DNA of 64,000 nucleotides from Nakamurella lactea DSM 19367 (GCF_000426645.1 NZ_AUFT01000001.1:496001-560000), one strand, 5' to 3'. Numbered from the stretch's first letter, positions 33,095 through 41,983 are shown. Numbers and translations are program-made. Notes: generated from the letters alone by a model not told the origin.

Positions 33095-35452
33095 TTACAG
33101 CCCGGCGACCAGTGCCTTGATCTGCGGGATCCGGGCGGGAGCCATCGACAGCTCGACGACCCCACGATCCACCAGTGCCTTGACCTGTTCGGCCATCGCG
33201 GCCATCTCGCCGCAGACGGTGACCGGGACGTGATGCCGGCGCGCAGTCTCGCAGAGCGTGTCCAGTAGGCGCTGGACCGGAGGTGCCCCGACGTCCAGCA
33301 GATCGGCAACGCCGGGCTCGGTGCGTTCGGCCGCCATCGTGTAACTCGTCAGATCGTTCGATCCGACGGAGAAGAAATCCGCGATCCCGACGAACTGCTC
33401 GGCGTACAGCGCGGCGGCCGGGATCTCGATCATGATGCCGATCTGCTCGGGCGCGGCGTGCTCGATGCCCTCGGCCACCAGGGAATCGACCGCGTCGTCC
33501 ACCGCCTGCCGGAACGCGACCGCCTCCGCCCGGACGGTGACCATCGGGGCCATCACCGACACCCGGTGTCCGGCAGCGGCCCGGCAGATCGCCCGCAGTT
33601 GGGTGCGCAGCATTGCCGGCCGTTCCAACAACAACCGCAGCCCGCGGATCCCGAGGAATCCGTTGTGTTCCGGGGTCACCGAAACGGAGGGGATCGGTTT
33701 GTCTCCCCCGGCGTCGACCACCCTGATCACCACCGGCCGCCGGCCGAGAACGTTCAGGATCGCGGCCAGATCTGCGGTCTGGGTGTCCTCGTCCGGGAAC
33801 TCGGGCCGATCCAGCAGCAACAACTCGGTTCGCAGCAGGCCGACACCGTCGGCGCCGTTGGCCACGGCCGCCCTGGCGTCGGCCACCGACCCGATGTTGG
33901 CGGCCACCAGCACCGGGCGGCCATCGCGGGTACTCACCGGAGCGGCGGCGGCCGCCCGCAGTGCGGCGTCGGCCGCGGCATTCCGGTCGATCCGGTCGGC
34001 GATCTCCTCGAGTTCGGCGGTCGGCGGATCCACCCGCACGGCGCCGGTCGCGCCGTCGATCGCCAGGGCAGTCCCCGTCGGCACTCGATTCAGTGCCTCG
34101 CCGGCCCGCAGCACCAGCGGCAATCCCAGGCCCCTGGCCACGATCACCGCGTGTGCGGTGGTCGAGCTGCCGGTGAGCACCGCGGCGACCGCTCCTCGTT
34201 CCACCAGGGCCGGGACTTCGGCCGGGCCCAGCTCGGCTGCCACCACTATCGCTCCCCGCACCGCGTCGCCGATCCGATCCAGCCGCAGGCCGAGTTCGGC
34301 CAATACCACCAGGCCGGCCTCTTTCAGATCGATCGCGCGGGCGGCGATCAGCGCATCGCTGGACGCCTGAAGCTCCTTCGCGGCTGCCCCCACTGTCTCC
34401 CACCAGGCTCTGGTGGCCCCGCGGTCCAGCCGCGCGTACGCGGCCTCCCGCAGTTGCGGGTCGGCCACCAGGGCGGCGTGCGCCTGGCCGAATTCGCCCT
34501 GCCCGGCAAGCTGTTTCGCCGCCGATCCGATCGCGGAATCCAGCCGGGCCCGCTGCGTCGCCCGACCCGCGTCACCGACGATCCGGTCGGCGCCGGCCGG
34601 CAGTTCGTCGGGCAGGGCGGTCAGCCGGTACAGCGGGCCGAGCGCCAGGCCCGCTGAGCCGGGGACCGCCAGCACTGTGCCGTCGGCGTCGGGGCCGGGC
34701 GGCCGGTCCGCATCCGCCAACGGCCCGCCGTCGTCGGCCTCGCCGCCATCGCCGGCCTCGCCGAAGCCCCCGGAGATGGTCGCGGTCAGCCGTTCGAGGA
34801 CGGCGTCCGCGTCCTCGCCCCAGACGGCGATGCGCACGGTATCGCCGCCGCGCAGCGCCAGTCCGACCACCCCCAGCACCGAACGCAGGTCCACCGTCGG
34901 CCCGTCGGACCGGCCGATCCGCACGGTCGCCGACGTACCGGCCAGGTGTCTGGCCAGTTCGGCAGCCGGCCTGGCGTGCAGACCGAGCGGATTGACCAGC
35001 ACCACCTGCGCCTCACCGGTCGCCGGCGCAGCGCCAGTCCGTGAATCATCATCGGCGGGTCCGGCATCGGTGGTGTACCCGGCAGCTGCGGCCGCCGCGG
35101 CGACCGCCGCCAGATCCGCGCCGCCCTCGGCGGCAACCGCGGCGGCAATGGCGCCCTCGACCAACGGGGCATCGACGATCCGGCACCGCCCGGCCGCGGC
35201 CCCGTCGAGCCCCTCCACCGCCATCTCGGTGGTCATCAGCGCCGAGCCCAGGTCGTACAGGATGACGGTTCCGTCGGCCTGGTCGGTGCGCCGCAGGGCA
35301 TCGCTGATCCGGTCGTAGGAGGTACCGATCCCACCGCGGCCGTCGCCGCCGGCGGCCGCGATGGTGACCGACGGTGCCATCTGCGCCGCGACTTTCGCTG
35401 TCCCGTCGGCGATGTCGTGGCTGTGCGAGACGAGGACCAGGGCGACGGTCAT
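33095..35452 (-). CDS. dhaM: DhaM-HPr-Enzyme I fusion (PEP-dependent dihydroxyacetone kinase phosphotransfer protein)
   Basis: A 785-residue three-part phosphotransferase. Residues 1-125 are the DhaM EIIA-like domain with phospho-His10 in LVSHSHDIADG. Residues 145-235 are HPr with His159 in NPLGLHARPAA. From about 255 on it is Enzyme I, with the phospho-His434 in TAHAVIVARGLG, PEP-site segments GGDKP and FFSVGSNDLTSYT, and the catalytic Cys747 in VTVCGEMAAM. Unlike E. coli DhaM, whose EI part is truncated, this protein has a full-length EI and so could take phosphate from PEP to DhaL by itself. It overlaps dhaL by one base (TGATG). Confidence 0.95.
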   Translation of the reverse strand: MTVALVLVSHSHDIADGTAKVAAQMAPSVTIAAAGGDGRGGIGTSYDRISDALRRTDQADGTVILYDLGSALMTTEMAVEGLDGAAAGRCRIVDAPLVEGAIAAAVAAEGGADLAAVAAAAAAAGYTTDAGPADDDSRTGAAPATGEAQVVLVNPLGLHARPAAELARHLAGTSATVRIGRSDGPTVDLRSVLGVVGLALRGGDTVRIAVWGEDADAVLERLTATISGGFGEAGDGGEADDGGPLADADRPPGPDADGTVLAVPGSAGLALGPLYRLTALPDELPAGADRIVGDAGRATQRARLDSAIGSAAKQLAGQGEFGQAHAALVADPQLREAAYARLDRGATRAWWETVGAAAKELQASSDALIAARAIDLKEAGLVVLAELGLRLDRIGDAVRGAIVVAAELGPAEVPALVERGAVAAVLTGSSTTAHAVIVARGLGLPLVLRAGEALNRVPTGTALAIDGATGAVRVDPPTAELEEIADRIDRNAAADAALRAAAAAPVSTRDGRPVLVAANIGSVADARAAVANGADGVGLLRTELLLLDRPEFPDEDTQTADLAAILNVLGRRPVVIRVVDAGGDKPIPSVSVTPEHNGFLGIRGLRLLLERPAMLRTQLRAICRAAAGHRVSVMAPMVTVRAEAVAFRQAVDDAVDSLVAEGIEHAAPEQIGIMIEIPAAALYAEQFVGIADFFSVGSNDLTSYTMAAERTEPGVADLLDVGAPPVQRLLDTLCETARRHHVPVTVCGEMAAMAEQVKALVDRGVVELSMAPARIPQIKALVAGL

Positions 35453-36084
35453 CAGCCCGCCGCTGCCGCCGCAAACGCCCGCAGTAGATATGCCGAGCTG
35501 CGGGATCCCGGATCGACGTGGCCGATGGACCTGGCGCCCAGATAGGACGCCCGGCCCTTGCGGGCCTGCAGCGGTGTGGTCGCGACCGCTCCGCCCTCGG
35601 CCGCCTCGGCCGCGGCGGCCAGCACAGCGGCCACGTCACCGCCGTTCCTGGCGGCCGCTTCCGCTGCGTCCACCGCCGGGGTCAGCGCATCGACCATGGT
35701 CTTGTCTGCCGGCTCGGCCTTACCCCTGGAGACCACGCCGTCGCGGGCGGCGCCGAGAGCGGCGGCGACGGTCGCGGCGTCCAGTTCGGCTGCCTCCCCG
35801 GCGGCCGCGGCAGCCCGCAGGAAAGCAGTTCCGAACAGCGGACCAGATGCACCGCCGACGGTCGAGATCAGCGTGGTGGCAACCAGTTTCAACACGGCGC
35901 CGGGGGTGGCGGGCACCTCGGCGTCGAGCTTGGTGATGACCGCGGCGAATCCCCTGGCCAGGTTGTCCCCGTGGTCGCCGTCGCCGATCGCCCGGTCCAG
36001 GCTGGTCAGCTCCGCCCGGTTCACCGCGATCGCGTCGGCCGCGGCCCTGATCGCGGCGGCTGTGGTCTCGGCTGTGCAGCCCAT
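35452..36084 (-). CDS. dhaL: Dihydroxyacetone kinase ADP-binding subunit DhaL
   Basis: A 210-residue subunit of the size of E. coli DhaL, with the nucleotide/Mg site SLDRAIGDGDHGDNLARG and VGGASGPLFGTAFLRAA, and RASYLGARSIGHVDPGS near the C-terminus. It holds ADP as a cofactor that is rephosphorylated by DhaM and passes phosphate to dihydroxyacetone on DhaK. ATG 36084 is chosen: GAGG lies six bases upstream and the protein then begins like family members; longer starts would overlap dhaK. It begins eight bases after the dhaK stop. Confidence 0.94.
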   Translation of the reverse strand: MGCTAETTAAAIRAAADAIAVNRAELTSLDRAIGDGDHGDNLARGFAAVITKLDAEVPATPGAVLKLVATTLISTVGGASGPLFGTAFLRAAAAAGEAAELDAATVAAALGAARDGVVSRGKAEPADKTMVDALTPAVDAAEAAARNGGDVAAVLAAAAEAAEGGAVATTPLQARKGRASYLGARSIGHVDPGSRSSAYLLRAFAAAAAG

Positions 36085-36092
36085 CGTCGTCC

Positions 36093-37094
36093 TCACCTTC
36101 CCCATCGCAGCGCCGCAGTGTGTACCGGGGCGTCCCACAACATCGTCGTCTGCTCGTCCAGTTGCAGCAAGGTGATCGACAGGCCCGGCATCTCCAGCGA
36201 GGTGATGTAGTTGCCGACCAACGACCGGCTGACCTCGATTCCCTTGTCCGCCAGATACTTCCGAGCACCGTTGTAGGCCAGGTAGAGCTCGGCCAACGGG
36301 GTGCCACCGAGCCCGTTGACGAACAGCAGGACCCGATCACCCGCGGTGAACGGCAGATCGCCGACGATCGCGGTGAGGAGCGTGCCGACGATCTCGTCGG
36401 CAGTTGCCATCGCGGCGCGTTCCCGGCCGGGTTCGCCGTGGATCCCGACGCCCATTTCGATCTCGTTGTCGTCCAACACGAACGACGGCTCGCCGGAATT
36501 CGGCATCACGGCCGGTCCGAGCGCGACCCCCATCGAGCGGACCTTCGCCGTCACGGCTGCGGCAATGGCGGCGACGGTTGCCAGATCGTCGCCACGGTCG
36601 GCGGCGGCACCGGCGATCTTCTCCACCAGAACGGTGCCCCCGACGCCCCGCCGACCCGCGGTGAAGGTCGAGTCCTGGACCGCGACGTCGTCGTCGACCA
36701 GCACGGTGGCCACCGGGACGCCGTCGGCAGCGAGCAGTTCGGCAGCGGTCTCGAAGTTGAGCACATCGCCGGTGTAGTTCTTGACGATCAGCAGCGCGCC
36801 CCGCGGACCGGCCGCCGCCTGCACCGCGGCCTGCACCTGATCGGGGGTCGGTGAGGTGAAGACCCGGCCGGGAACGGCGGCGTCCAGCATGCCGGGCCCG
36901 ACGTAGCCGATGTGCAGCGGTTCGTGGCCGGCCCCGCCGCCGGAGACCACCGCGACCTTGTCGGCCACCGGCGCGTCCACCCGGACCAGGTGGGTCGGAC
37001 CGGCGCCGATCCTGACCAGGTCACGGTGGGCTGCTGCGAACCCGGCGAGCGCCTCGTCGGTGAAAGTGGCCGGGTCGTTGACGAACTTCTTCAT
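36093..37094 (-). CDS. dhaK: Dihydroxyacetone kinase substrate-binding subunit DhaK
   Basis: A 333-residue protein. The substrate site GGGAGHEPLHIGYVG and the His that covalently binds dihydroxyacetone in GVGIHGEPG are present, as are VGNYITSLEMPGLSITLL and the LVKNYTGDVLNFE-like segment. With DhaL and DhaM it converts dihydroxyacetone to DHAP. The start ATG overlaps the stop of the dimethylargininase gene (ATGA), so all four genes form one translationally coupled operon. No DhaR/DhaS-type regulator is next to it. Confidence 0.95.
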   Translation of the reverse strand: MKKFVNDPATFTDEALAGFAAAHRDLVRIGAGPTHLVRVDAPVADKVAVVSGGGAGHEPLHIGYVGPGMLDAAVPGRVFTSPTPDQVQAAVQAAAGPRGALLIVKNYTGDVLNFETAAELLAADGVPVATVLVDDDVAVQDSTFTAGRRGVGGTVLVEKIAGAAADRGDDLATVAAIAAAVTAKVRSMGVALGPAVMPNSGEPSFVLDDNEIEMGVGIHGEPGRERAAMATADEIVGTLLTAIVGDLPFTAGDRVLLFVNGLGGTPLAELYLAYNGARKYLADKGIEVSRSLVGNYITSLEMPGLSITLLQLDEQTTMLWDAPVHTAALRWGR

Positions 37095-37885
37095 CCGCGG
37101 ATCGCCGTCCCCGGCGTGCTGCGGAGCCGGACCGACAGGCAGGTGACGCAACCCTCGAGCTTCTCGAACTCGCTGATGTCGACGGCCACCGGCCGGTAGC
37201 CGAGTTCGGCGAGCACGGCGCCCGATCGTGGGGCGGACGCGGCGATCAGCAGTTGACCGTCGCCGAGGTCGACGACATGCGAGCCGGCCTCCTCGGGCAT
37301 CGGCCGGAAGTGCGGGAAGAAGGACGGGTCGTCGACCAGCGGCGGATAGCCGACGATGCTGCCGTCCGGCAGCGCAGTGACCGCAGACTTCAGGTGCAGC
37401 ACCTTGCTCGTCGGGACGCCGATCACGGTGTGCCCCAACGGTTCCACCAGCGATCTGAACCCGGCCAGCCCGGCGGCATCGGTGCGGCCGCCGCGGCCGA
37501 CGTAGACCCGTTCGCCGACCTTCAGCACGTCACCACCGTCCAGGGTGCCGGCCGGCATCGACAGCACCCGGTAGCCAAGTTCCTGCAATGCGGCCCGGGT
37601 CCCCGCGGTCTCGCCGGCGCGCTGATCGGCACCGGGGCGGGTGATCACCGCAGTGTCGCCGAACATCACCACGGTGTCCTCGACGAACACGCCATCCGGA
37701 TGATCGGCGGCCGCGGGCACCTCGACGATGCCCCAGCCGGCCGCCTGCACCGCATCCAGATAGCCGTGCCACTGACGCTCGGCCAGTCGAACGTCGACAG
37801 GTCGGCGGTCGAGATGGGTGACCAGTCCTTCGGCCAGCCGCGGTGACGGCTGCCGCACCAGTGCTCTCACGTTCGCCTCATTCAT
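37091..37885 (-). CDS. Dimethylargininase (DDAH)-family amidinohydrolase
   Basis: A 264-residue enzyme of the amidinotransferase fold. The catalytic His164 (VLHLKSAVT) and catalytic Cys249 (GCVTCLSVRL) are present, together with the N-terminal DGVFVEDTVV (substrate Glu/Asp) and GTLDGGDVLKVGERVYVGRGGRT. DDAH hydrolyses methylated arginines to citrulline and methylamines, and some relatives act on arginine-like guanidines. It is the first gene of the dhaKLM operon (ATGA overlap with dhaK), an association I know no metabolic reason for. No regulator or transporter for arginine derivatives is adjacent. Confidence 0.92.
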   Translation of the reverse strand: MNEANVRALVRQPSPRLAEGLVTHLDRRPVDVRLAERQWHGYLDAVQAAGWGIVEVPAAADHPDGVFVEDTVVMFGDTAVITRPGADQRAGETAGTRAALQELGYRVLSMPAGTLDGGDVLKVGERVYVGRGGRTDAAGLAGFRSLVEPLGHTVIGVPTSKVLHLKSAVTALPDGSIVGYPPLVDDPSFFPHFRPMPEEAGSHVVDLGDGQLLIAASAPRSGAVLAELGYRPVAVDISEFEKLEGCVTCLSVRLRSTPGTAIRG

Positions 37886-37928
37886 CGATCCGGTCGTGGC
37901 AGGAGGTACCGGCCGGGTCCATCTTCGT

Positions 37929-39299
37929 TCAGTCCGGCTCGGCTGTCGAAGCCGGAGGTGCGTACACGTCCGGCACGCCGTCGGCGTCGGCATCCAGACT
38001 CTCCTGCTCGCAGATCCGCCGGTAGACGCGGTTGCGGATCCGCAGGAGTACGGCGGACAGTAGTGCCGCCAGCACCGAGCCGAGCAGAATCCCGACCTTG
38101 GCATGATCGTCAGCCGCGGTCCCCGGCCCGAAGGCGAGCTCGCTGATCAGCAGCGACACGGTGAATCCGACCCCGCCGAGCATCGCCAGCCCGATGACGT
38201 CCCACCAACTCAGATCCTCGGCCAACGGCTGCCGGGCCAACTTTCCGACGACCAGCGTGGCCAGCGCGATGCCGATCGGTTTGCCCAGCACCAGCCCGGC
38301 GGTGATGCCGAGCATCACCGGGTCGGCCAGTGCACTGCGGATGCCTGGCAGACCGCCGATCGCGACCCCGGCAGCGAAGAAGGCGAAAACCGGAACGGCG
38401 ACGCCGGCCGACAGCGGCCGGATCCGGTGCTCGAAGATCTCGGCCAGGCCGGGGCCGGCCTCCGGACCGCCGTTGGCCCGGCTCCGGAGCACCGGCACGG
38501 TGAAGCCCAGCAGCACGCCGGCGACCGTCGCGTGGATGCCCGAGGCGTGCACCAGCGCCCAGGTGATCACCCCGAGCGGCACCAGCAGGTACCAGCTCCG
38601 GACCCGTCGCTGGACGCAGAACCCGAAGAGCGCCAACGGGATCAACGCCAACGCCAGGTATCCCGGGTGCAGTTCGTCGGTGAAGAACAGCGCGATGACG
38701 GTGATCGCGAGCAGATCGTCGACGACCGCCAGGGTGAGCAGGAACGTCCGCAGCGCCGTCGGCAGGTGGGTGCTGATCACCGCCAACACGGCCAGCGCGA
38801 AGGCGATGTCGGTGGCGGTCGGGACGGCCCAGCCACGGCTGATGCCCGCGTCGCTGGTGGTGTTGACCAGCAGGTACAGCAGCGCCGGCACGATCATGCC
38901 GCCGACCGCAGCAGCCACCGGGACCATCGCCCGTCGCGGATCCCGCAGGTCACCGGCGACGAACTCGCGTTTGAGTTCCAGGCCGGCGACGAAGAAGAAG
39001 ATCGCCAGCAAGCCGTCCGATGCCCACTGGCCCAACGTGAGGTCCAGGTGCAGCGACGCGGGCCCGACGACGGTGTCCCGCAGGTTCAGATAGGAGTCGG
39101 CGGCCGGCGAGTTCGCCCAGATCAGCGCCACCGCGGTGGCCACCAGGAGCAGGGCGCCGCCGACCGTCTCCTGCCGGAGCAGCCCCGCGATCCGACTGGC
39201 CTCCGGCCAACTCCCTCGTCCGAACAGGGTCCGACCGGTCCGGCGCCGGGCGGGGCGGACCGGCTCCGGCTGGGTAGGGCCGGGGGTGTCGATGGGCAC
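37929..39299 (-). CDS. nhaA: Na+/H+ antiporter NhaA
   Basis: An antiporter of 456 residues with about twelve helices. Family motifs are [36 protein letters not shown] and [16 protein letters not shown], which holds the two adjacent Asp that bind the ion. The N-terminus has a 40-residue Pro/Arg-rich cytoplasmic tail. The Shine-Dalgarno AAGGAG directly abuts ATG 39308, whereas GTG 39299 lies nine bases from it, so the GTG is preferred. The C-terminus runs about 40 residues past the last helix. A small ORF lies immediately upstream. Confidence 0.93.
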   Translation of the reverse strand: MPIDTPGPTQPEPVRPARRRTGRTLFGRGSWPEASRIAGLLRQETVGGALLLVATAVALIWANSPAADSYLNLRDTVVGPASLHLDLTLGQWASDGLLAIFFFVAGLELKREFVAGDLRDPRRAMVPVAAAVGGMIVPALLYLLVNTTSDAGISRGWAVPTATDIAFALAVLAVISTHLPTALRTFLLTLAVVDDLLAITVIALFFTDELHPGYLALALIPLALFGFCVQRRVRSWYLLVPLGVITWALVHASGIHATVAGVLLGFTVPVLRSRANGGPEAGPGLAEIFEHRIRPLSAGVAVPVFAFFAAGVAIGGLPGIRSALADPVMLGITAGLVLGKPIGIALATLVVGKLARQPLAEDLSWWDVIGLAMLGGVGFTVSLLISELAFGPGTAADDHAKVGILLGSVLAALLSAVLLRIRNRVYRRICEQESLDADADGVPDVYAPPASTAEPD

Positions 39300-39326
39300 G
39301 ACGGGCATCTCCTTGGCTGCGGCGGC

Positions 39327-39479
39327 TCACTGCTGGCCCGAACCGAAGAACCCTGCGGGCACCTCGAATTCGACGCCGACCAGGCTTCCCGGCACACCGG
39401 GGTCCATCGTAGTGGCCGCCGCCGCACCGGGCAGTTGCGTACTGAAGTCCCCATCTACTCCTTTGGAGCAGGGGATCAC
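39327..39479 (-). CDS. Possible small ORF or gene remnant before nhaA
   Basis: Fifty codons from GTG 39479 to TGA 39327 read MIPCSKGVDGDFSTQLPG through to VEFEVPAGFFGSGQQ. Unlike chance frames in this GC-rich DNA, it is not Arg/Pro-rich. It has no Shine-Dalgarno, begins soon after an in-frame stop, and resembles no family I know. It ends about 28 nt before the nhaA start. It could be a leader peptide, a small protein or the eroded end of a lost gene. The rest of the gap (39480-39772) shows nothing recognisable. Confidence 0.3.
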   Translation of the reverse strand: MIPCSKGVDGDFSTQLPGAAAATTMDPGVPGSLVGVEFEVPAGFFGSGQQ

Positions 39480-39772
39480 TCGTTCGGTGCAGTGCGACTA
39501 CGTAGCGCCATCCAAGCCGTTGGCCGGTGTTCGGACCCGACCTTCTCACGCGCGATCCGTTGCCGGCGCGGCATCCACGCCGGGCGGGCGGTATCGGACG
39601 CGGCTGCCGAGCCGCCGACCAATTGTCGATCGCGCTCCGGTCGTGGTTGATGTGCGGCCGCCCGGCGCCGGCGGGGTCGCCGATGGAAGGCGCTCTCCGA
39701 CGGCTCCGATCGACACATCGTGGTCCGATAGTGTCTACCCTCCCCCGTATGGGGTTCCTCCGGCCGGAACTA

Positions 39773-39800
39773 TTGAAAGCGCAGCTACAACGGCTATTCT
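39773..39800 (+). promoter_or_regulatory. Promoter of the GNAT/tail-collar pair
   Basis: TTGAAA (39773-39778) and TATTCT (39795-39800) are 16 bases apart in a locally AT-rich stretch. The predicted leader is about 115 nt to ATG 39923. Confidence 0.55.
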
Positions 39801-39922
39801 CTAGTGGCACGTCGCGCTCCCTTCGAAGACCGCAGGGCACGGAACGATCAGTCGGGTGGCATTTCGCGGACCCACGGGATCCCCCGATCAGAGCGAGCTT
39901 GCCCAGGACAGAAGGGGGCACC

Positions 39923-40627
39923 ATGCAGTCTGATCAGTTCGCCACGCGACTGACCGAGAGGGCATCCGGGTGGTTGTCCGAGCACGCGCCGGACCACCCC
40001 TCGCTGCGCAGTGCACACCGGGCGACGGAGGAACATCGGGTCGATGAGCCGATGGGGGACCTGGACGCCGATCGCCCGGACGAGGACACTGTCTGGCTAC
40101 ACACAGTCAGCGAGCCCGCAGTGCGACCCGGTCCGCTGCCGACCGATCCCAAGCAGCTGTCGAGCAACCCGGCCATCCGGCGACGGATGGCCACCAGGTA
40201 CGACCATGATCTGTTGCGGGCGATCTTCACCGAATGCGCGTCGCCGACGTTCGCCTCGCTGCCGATCTCACTGGCGGCGGCGTTGCTGGACGCCCAGTTC
40301 CGAGCTCACCGGATGGATCGTCAGCAGAACTGGCCCGACGCTGTCGACCAGATCATCGAGATGCACGGCGTCCCGGCCGGCCGCCTCACCCTGGCCATCC
40401 GCGGCGACAACCTGCGAATCCTCGACCTCGGCCTGCTGACCGGCTTCCGTAACCAGGGCGTCGGTGGCGCGGTACTGACCGACCTCATCGAGGAGGCCAC
40501 CGCCCATCAGCTGAACATTCGCGGTGCGCTGGCCAAGGACAACCGCACGCTGGCGCTCTACCTCCGCAGCGGCCTCGAGGTGGTCGCCGAGACCGACACC
40601 CATTTCGAGTTGGAATGGGCGTGTTGA
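39923..40627 (+). CDS. GNAT-family acetyltransferase
   Basis: A 234-residue protein. The last 110 residues form a GNAT fold with the acetyl-CoA loop GFRNQGVGGAVL and the NRTLALYLRSGLEVVAETDTHFELEW end typical of this family. The first 120 residues are polar and acidic and do not resemble GNAT; I do not recognise them. A GAAGGGGG Shine-Dalgarno precedes ATG 39923 with about six bases spacing. It overlaps the following tail-collar gene by 13 nt. Acceptor substrate unknown; the pairing suggests modification of a protein or sugar connected with the neighbouring product. Confidence 0.85.
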   Translation: MQSDQFATRLTERASGWLSEHAPDHPSLRSAHRATEEHRVDEPMGDLDADRPDEDTVWLHTVSEPAVRPGPLPTDPKQLSSNPAIRRRMATRYDHDLLRAIFTECASPTFASLPISLAAALLDAQFRAHRMDRQQNWPDAVDQIIEMHGVPAGRLTLAIRGDNLRILDLGLLTGFRNQGVGGAVLTDLIEEATAHQLNIRGALAKDNRTLALYLRSGLEVVAETDTHFELEWAC

Positions 40628-40983
40628 GCGAACCGGATCAGTTCGCCGAGCCGGATCAGACCGCCATGAGAGAGCCGTTCGTCGGTGAGATCCGGGAGTT
40701 CGTCGGTGAGACGGCGCCCGCCGGGTGGGCACTGTGCGACGGCCGGGTCCTGCAGATCAACGACCACCGGACGCTGTTCGCGTTGCTCGGCAGCCAGTTC
40801 GGCGGTGACGGACGATGGACCTTCGCGCTCCCGGCGCTCACCGGATCCCGGAGCCCGGCGGCCGGTAACAAGGTCGCCAGGAACCGACGCGAGGACGACC
40901 GGAGTGCAGCGCACGGGACCGATCGTCCGCCCGGCGGCACCCGGTTCATCATCTCGCTGGACGGCTCGTCGCCGCGGCAATAG
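40615..40983 (+). CDS. Phage tail-collar (microcystin-dependent-protein-like) domain protein
   Basis: A 122-residue protein whose core FVGEIREFVGETAPAGWALCDGR followed by TLFALLGSQFGGDGRWTFALPAL is the tail-collar domain (PF07484) seen in phage short-tail fibres and in bacterial Mdp-like proteins. It stops soon after the domain, so it is shorter than typical 170-180-residue members. ATG 40615 overlaps the GNAT gene; GTG 40621 and ATG 40667 are alternatives and none has a strong ribosome binding site. No other phage structural gene is nearby, so it is not part of a visible prophage. Confidence 0.8.
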   Translation: MGVLSEPDQFAEPDQTAMREPFVGEIREFVGETAPAGWALCDGRVLQINDHRTLFALLGSQFGGDGRWTFALPALTGSRSPAAGNKVARNRREDDRSAAHGTDRPPGGTRFIISLDGSSPRQ

Positions 40984-41044
40984 CCATCCCCGCGCGAACA
41001 GCTCATCGGTCGCATCATCACCGACAGTCCCTGCATCCCCAGCT

Positions 41045-41053
41045 TTATCCACA
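41045..41053. promoter_or_regulatory. Isolated perfect DnaA-box sequence
   Basis: TTATCCACA, identical to the classical DnaA box, stands 15 bases upstream of the -35 element of the tad promoter. No second box or AT-rich origin features accompany it, so it is probably not an origin. Confidence 0.3.
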
Positions 41054-41067
41054 ATGGGGTGAACGCC

Positions 41068-41097
41068 TTGGGCCGACCACGACGACTGCGTTAGGTT
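41068..41097 (+). promoter_or_regulatory. Promoter of the tad operon
   Basis: TTGGGC (41068-41073) and TAGGTT (41092-41097) are 18 bases apart. The start ATG 41129 follows with a GGGAGGGGG Shine-Dalgarno, giving a short leader. Confidence 0.5.
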
Positions 41098-41128
41098 GCC
41101 AGGGGCAAATGGTCGGGAGGGGGCACGG

Positions 41129-41983
41129 ATGGGCGCTGTCGTCGGGCTCTTCGGTGGCCTCGGCCTGCTGTTGATCTGGCAGGGCTTCACCTCCCCGGCC
41201 CGCCCGGCCCGGACCCGTCGGTTCGCCGAACACACCCGCGAGCAGCTCGCCCAGGCCGGCCTGAGCAACATCAGCCCGGCCCAGTTGCTGGCCAGCCAGC
41301 TGGTCTGTGCGCTGTTGGCCGCCACCGCGACCCTGGTGCTCACCCAATCCATCTCGGTGTCGGTGATCTTCGCGCTGTTCGCGGCCGCTGTGCCCCGGCT
41401 GCTGGTCACCCGGCTGCGCCGTAAACGGCAGGCCGATCTGCGCGAATTGTGGCCGGAGGTGGTCGACAACCTGACCTCCGGCGTGCGCGCCGGGTTATCG
41501 CTCCCCGAGGCCTTGACGGCCATCGGTGCCCGGGGACCGGAGGCGATGCGCGAGGCCTTCCGCCGGTTCGGCAGTGACTACCGCACCACCGGACATTTCA
41601 ACGATTCCCTCAACCGGCTCAAGGCCGCGCTCGCCGACCCGGTCGGCGACCGGGTTTGCGAGTCGCTCCGGGTGGCCAGGGAGGTCGGAGGTACCGACCT
41701 GGGCCGGCTGCTGACGACCCTGTCGTCGTTCCTTCGCGACGACGCGCGCACCAGGGCCGAGTTGATGGCCCGCCAGTCGTGGTCGGTCAATGCGGCACGA
41801 ATGGCGGTCTGCGCACCATGGCTGGTCCTGGTGCTGCTGGCCACCCAGAACGAGACCCTCGACGCCTACGACACCCCGACGGGTACGGCGATCCTGCTGG
41901 TCGGTGCCGCGCTGTCGATCGGCGCCTACCGACTGATGCTCCGGATCGGCCGGTTGCCGGAAGATCGGCGGGTGCTGCGGTGA
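41129..41983 (+). CDS. tadB: Tad pilus inner-membrane platform protein TadB
   Basis: A 284-residue T2SSF-domain protein. Two N-terminal helices are followed by the conserved cytoplasmic segment WPEVVDNLTSGVRAGLSLPEALTAIG, then ALADPVGDRVCESLRVAREVGG and two C-terminal helices. TadB and TadC form the platform on which the TadA ATPase drives Flp pilin assembly or type-II-like secretion. A strong Shine-Dalgarno is present. It is the first gene of the operon; the ATPase gene tadA (and tadZ), which usually comes just before, is not in this window. Confidence 0.92.
   Translation: MGAVVGLFGGLGLLLIWQGFTSPARPARTRRFAEHTREQLAQAGLSNISPAQLLASQLVCALLAATATLVLTQSISVSVIFALFAAAVPRLLVTRLRRKRQADLRELWPEVVDNLTSGVRAGLSLPEALTAIGARGPEAMREAFRRFGSDYRTTGHFNDSLNRLKAALADPVGDRVCESLRVAREVGGTDLGRLLTTLSSFLRDDARTRAELMARQSWSVNAARMAVCAPWLVLVLLATQNETLDAYDTPTGTAILLVGAALSIGAYRLMLRIGRLPEDRRVLR

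Noticed and set aside
40615-40983. Prophage remnant suggested by the tail-collar domain
   Set aside because: No other phage gene, integrase or attachment repeat is found around it; stand-alone collar proteins occur in bacterial chromosomes.
41045-41053. Replication origin suggested by a perfect DnaA box
   Set aside because: Only one box, no AT-rich unwinding region and no dnaA/dnaN nearby.
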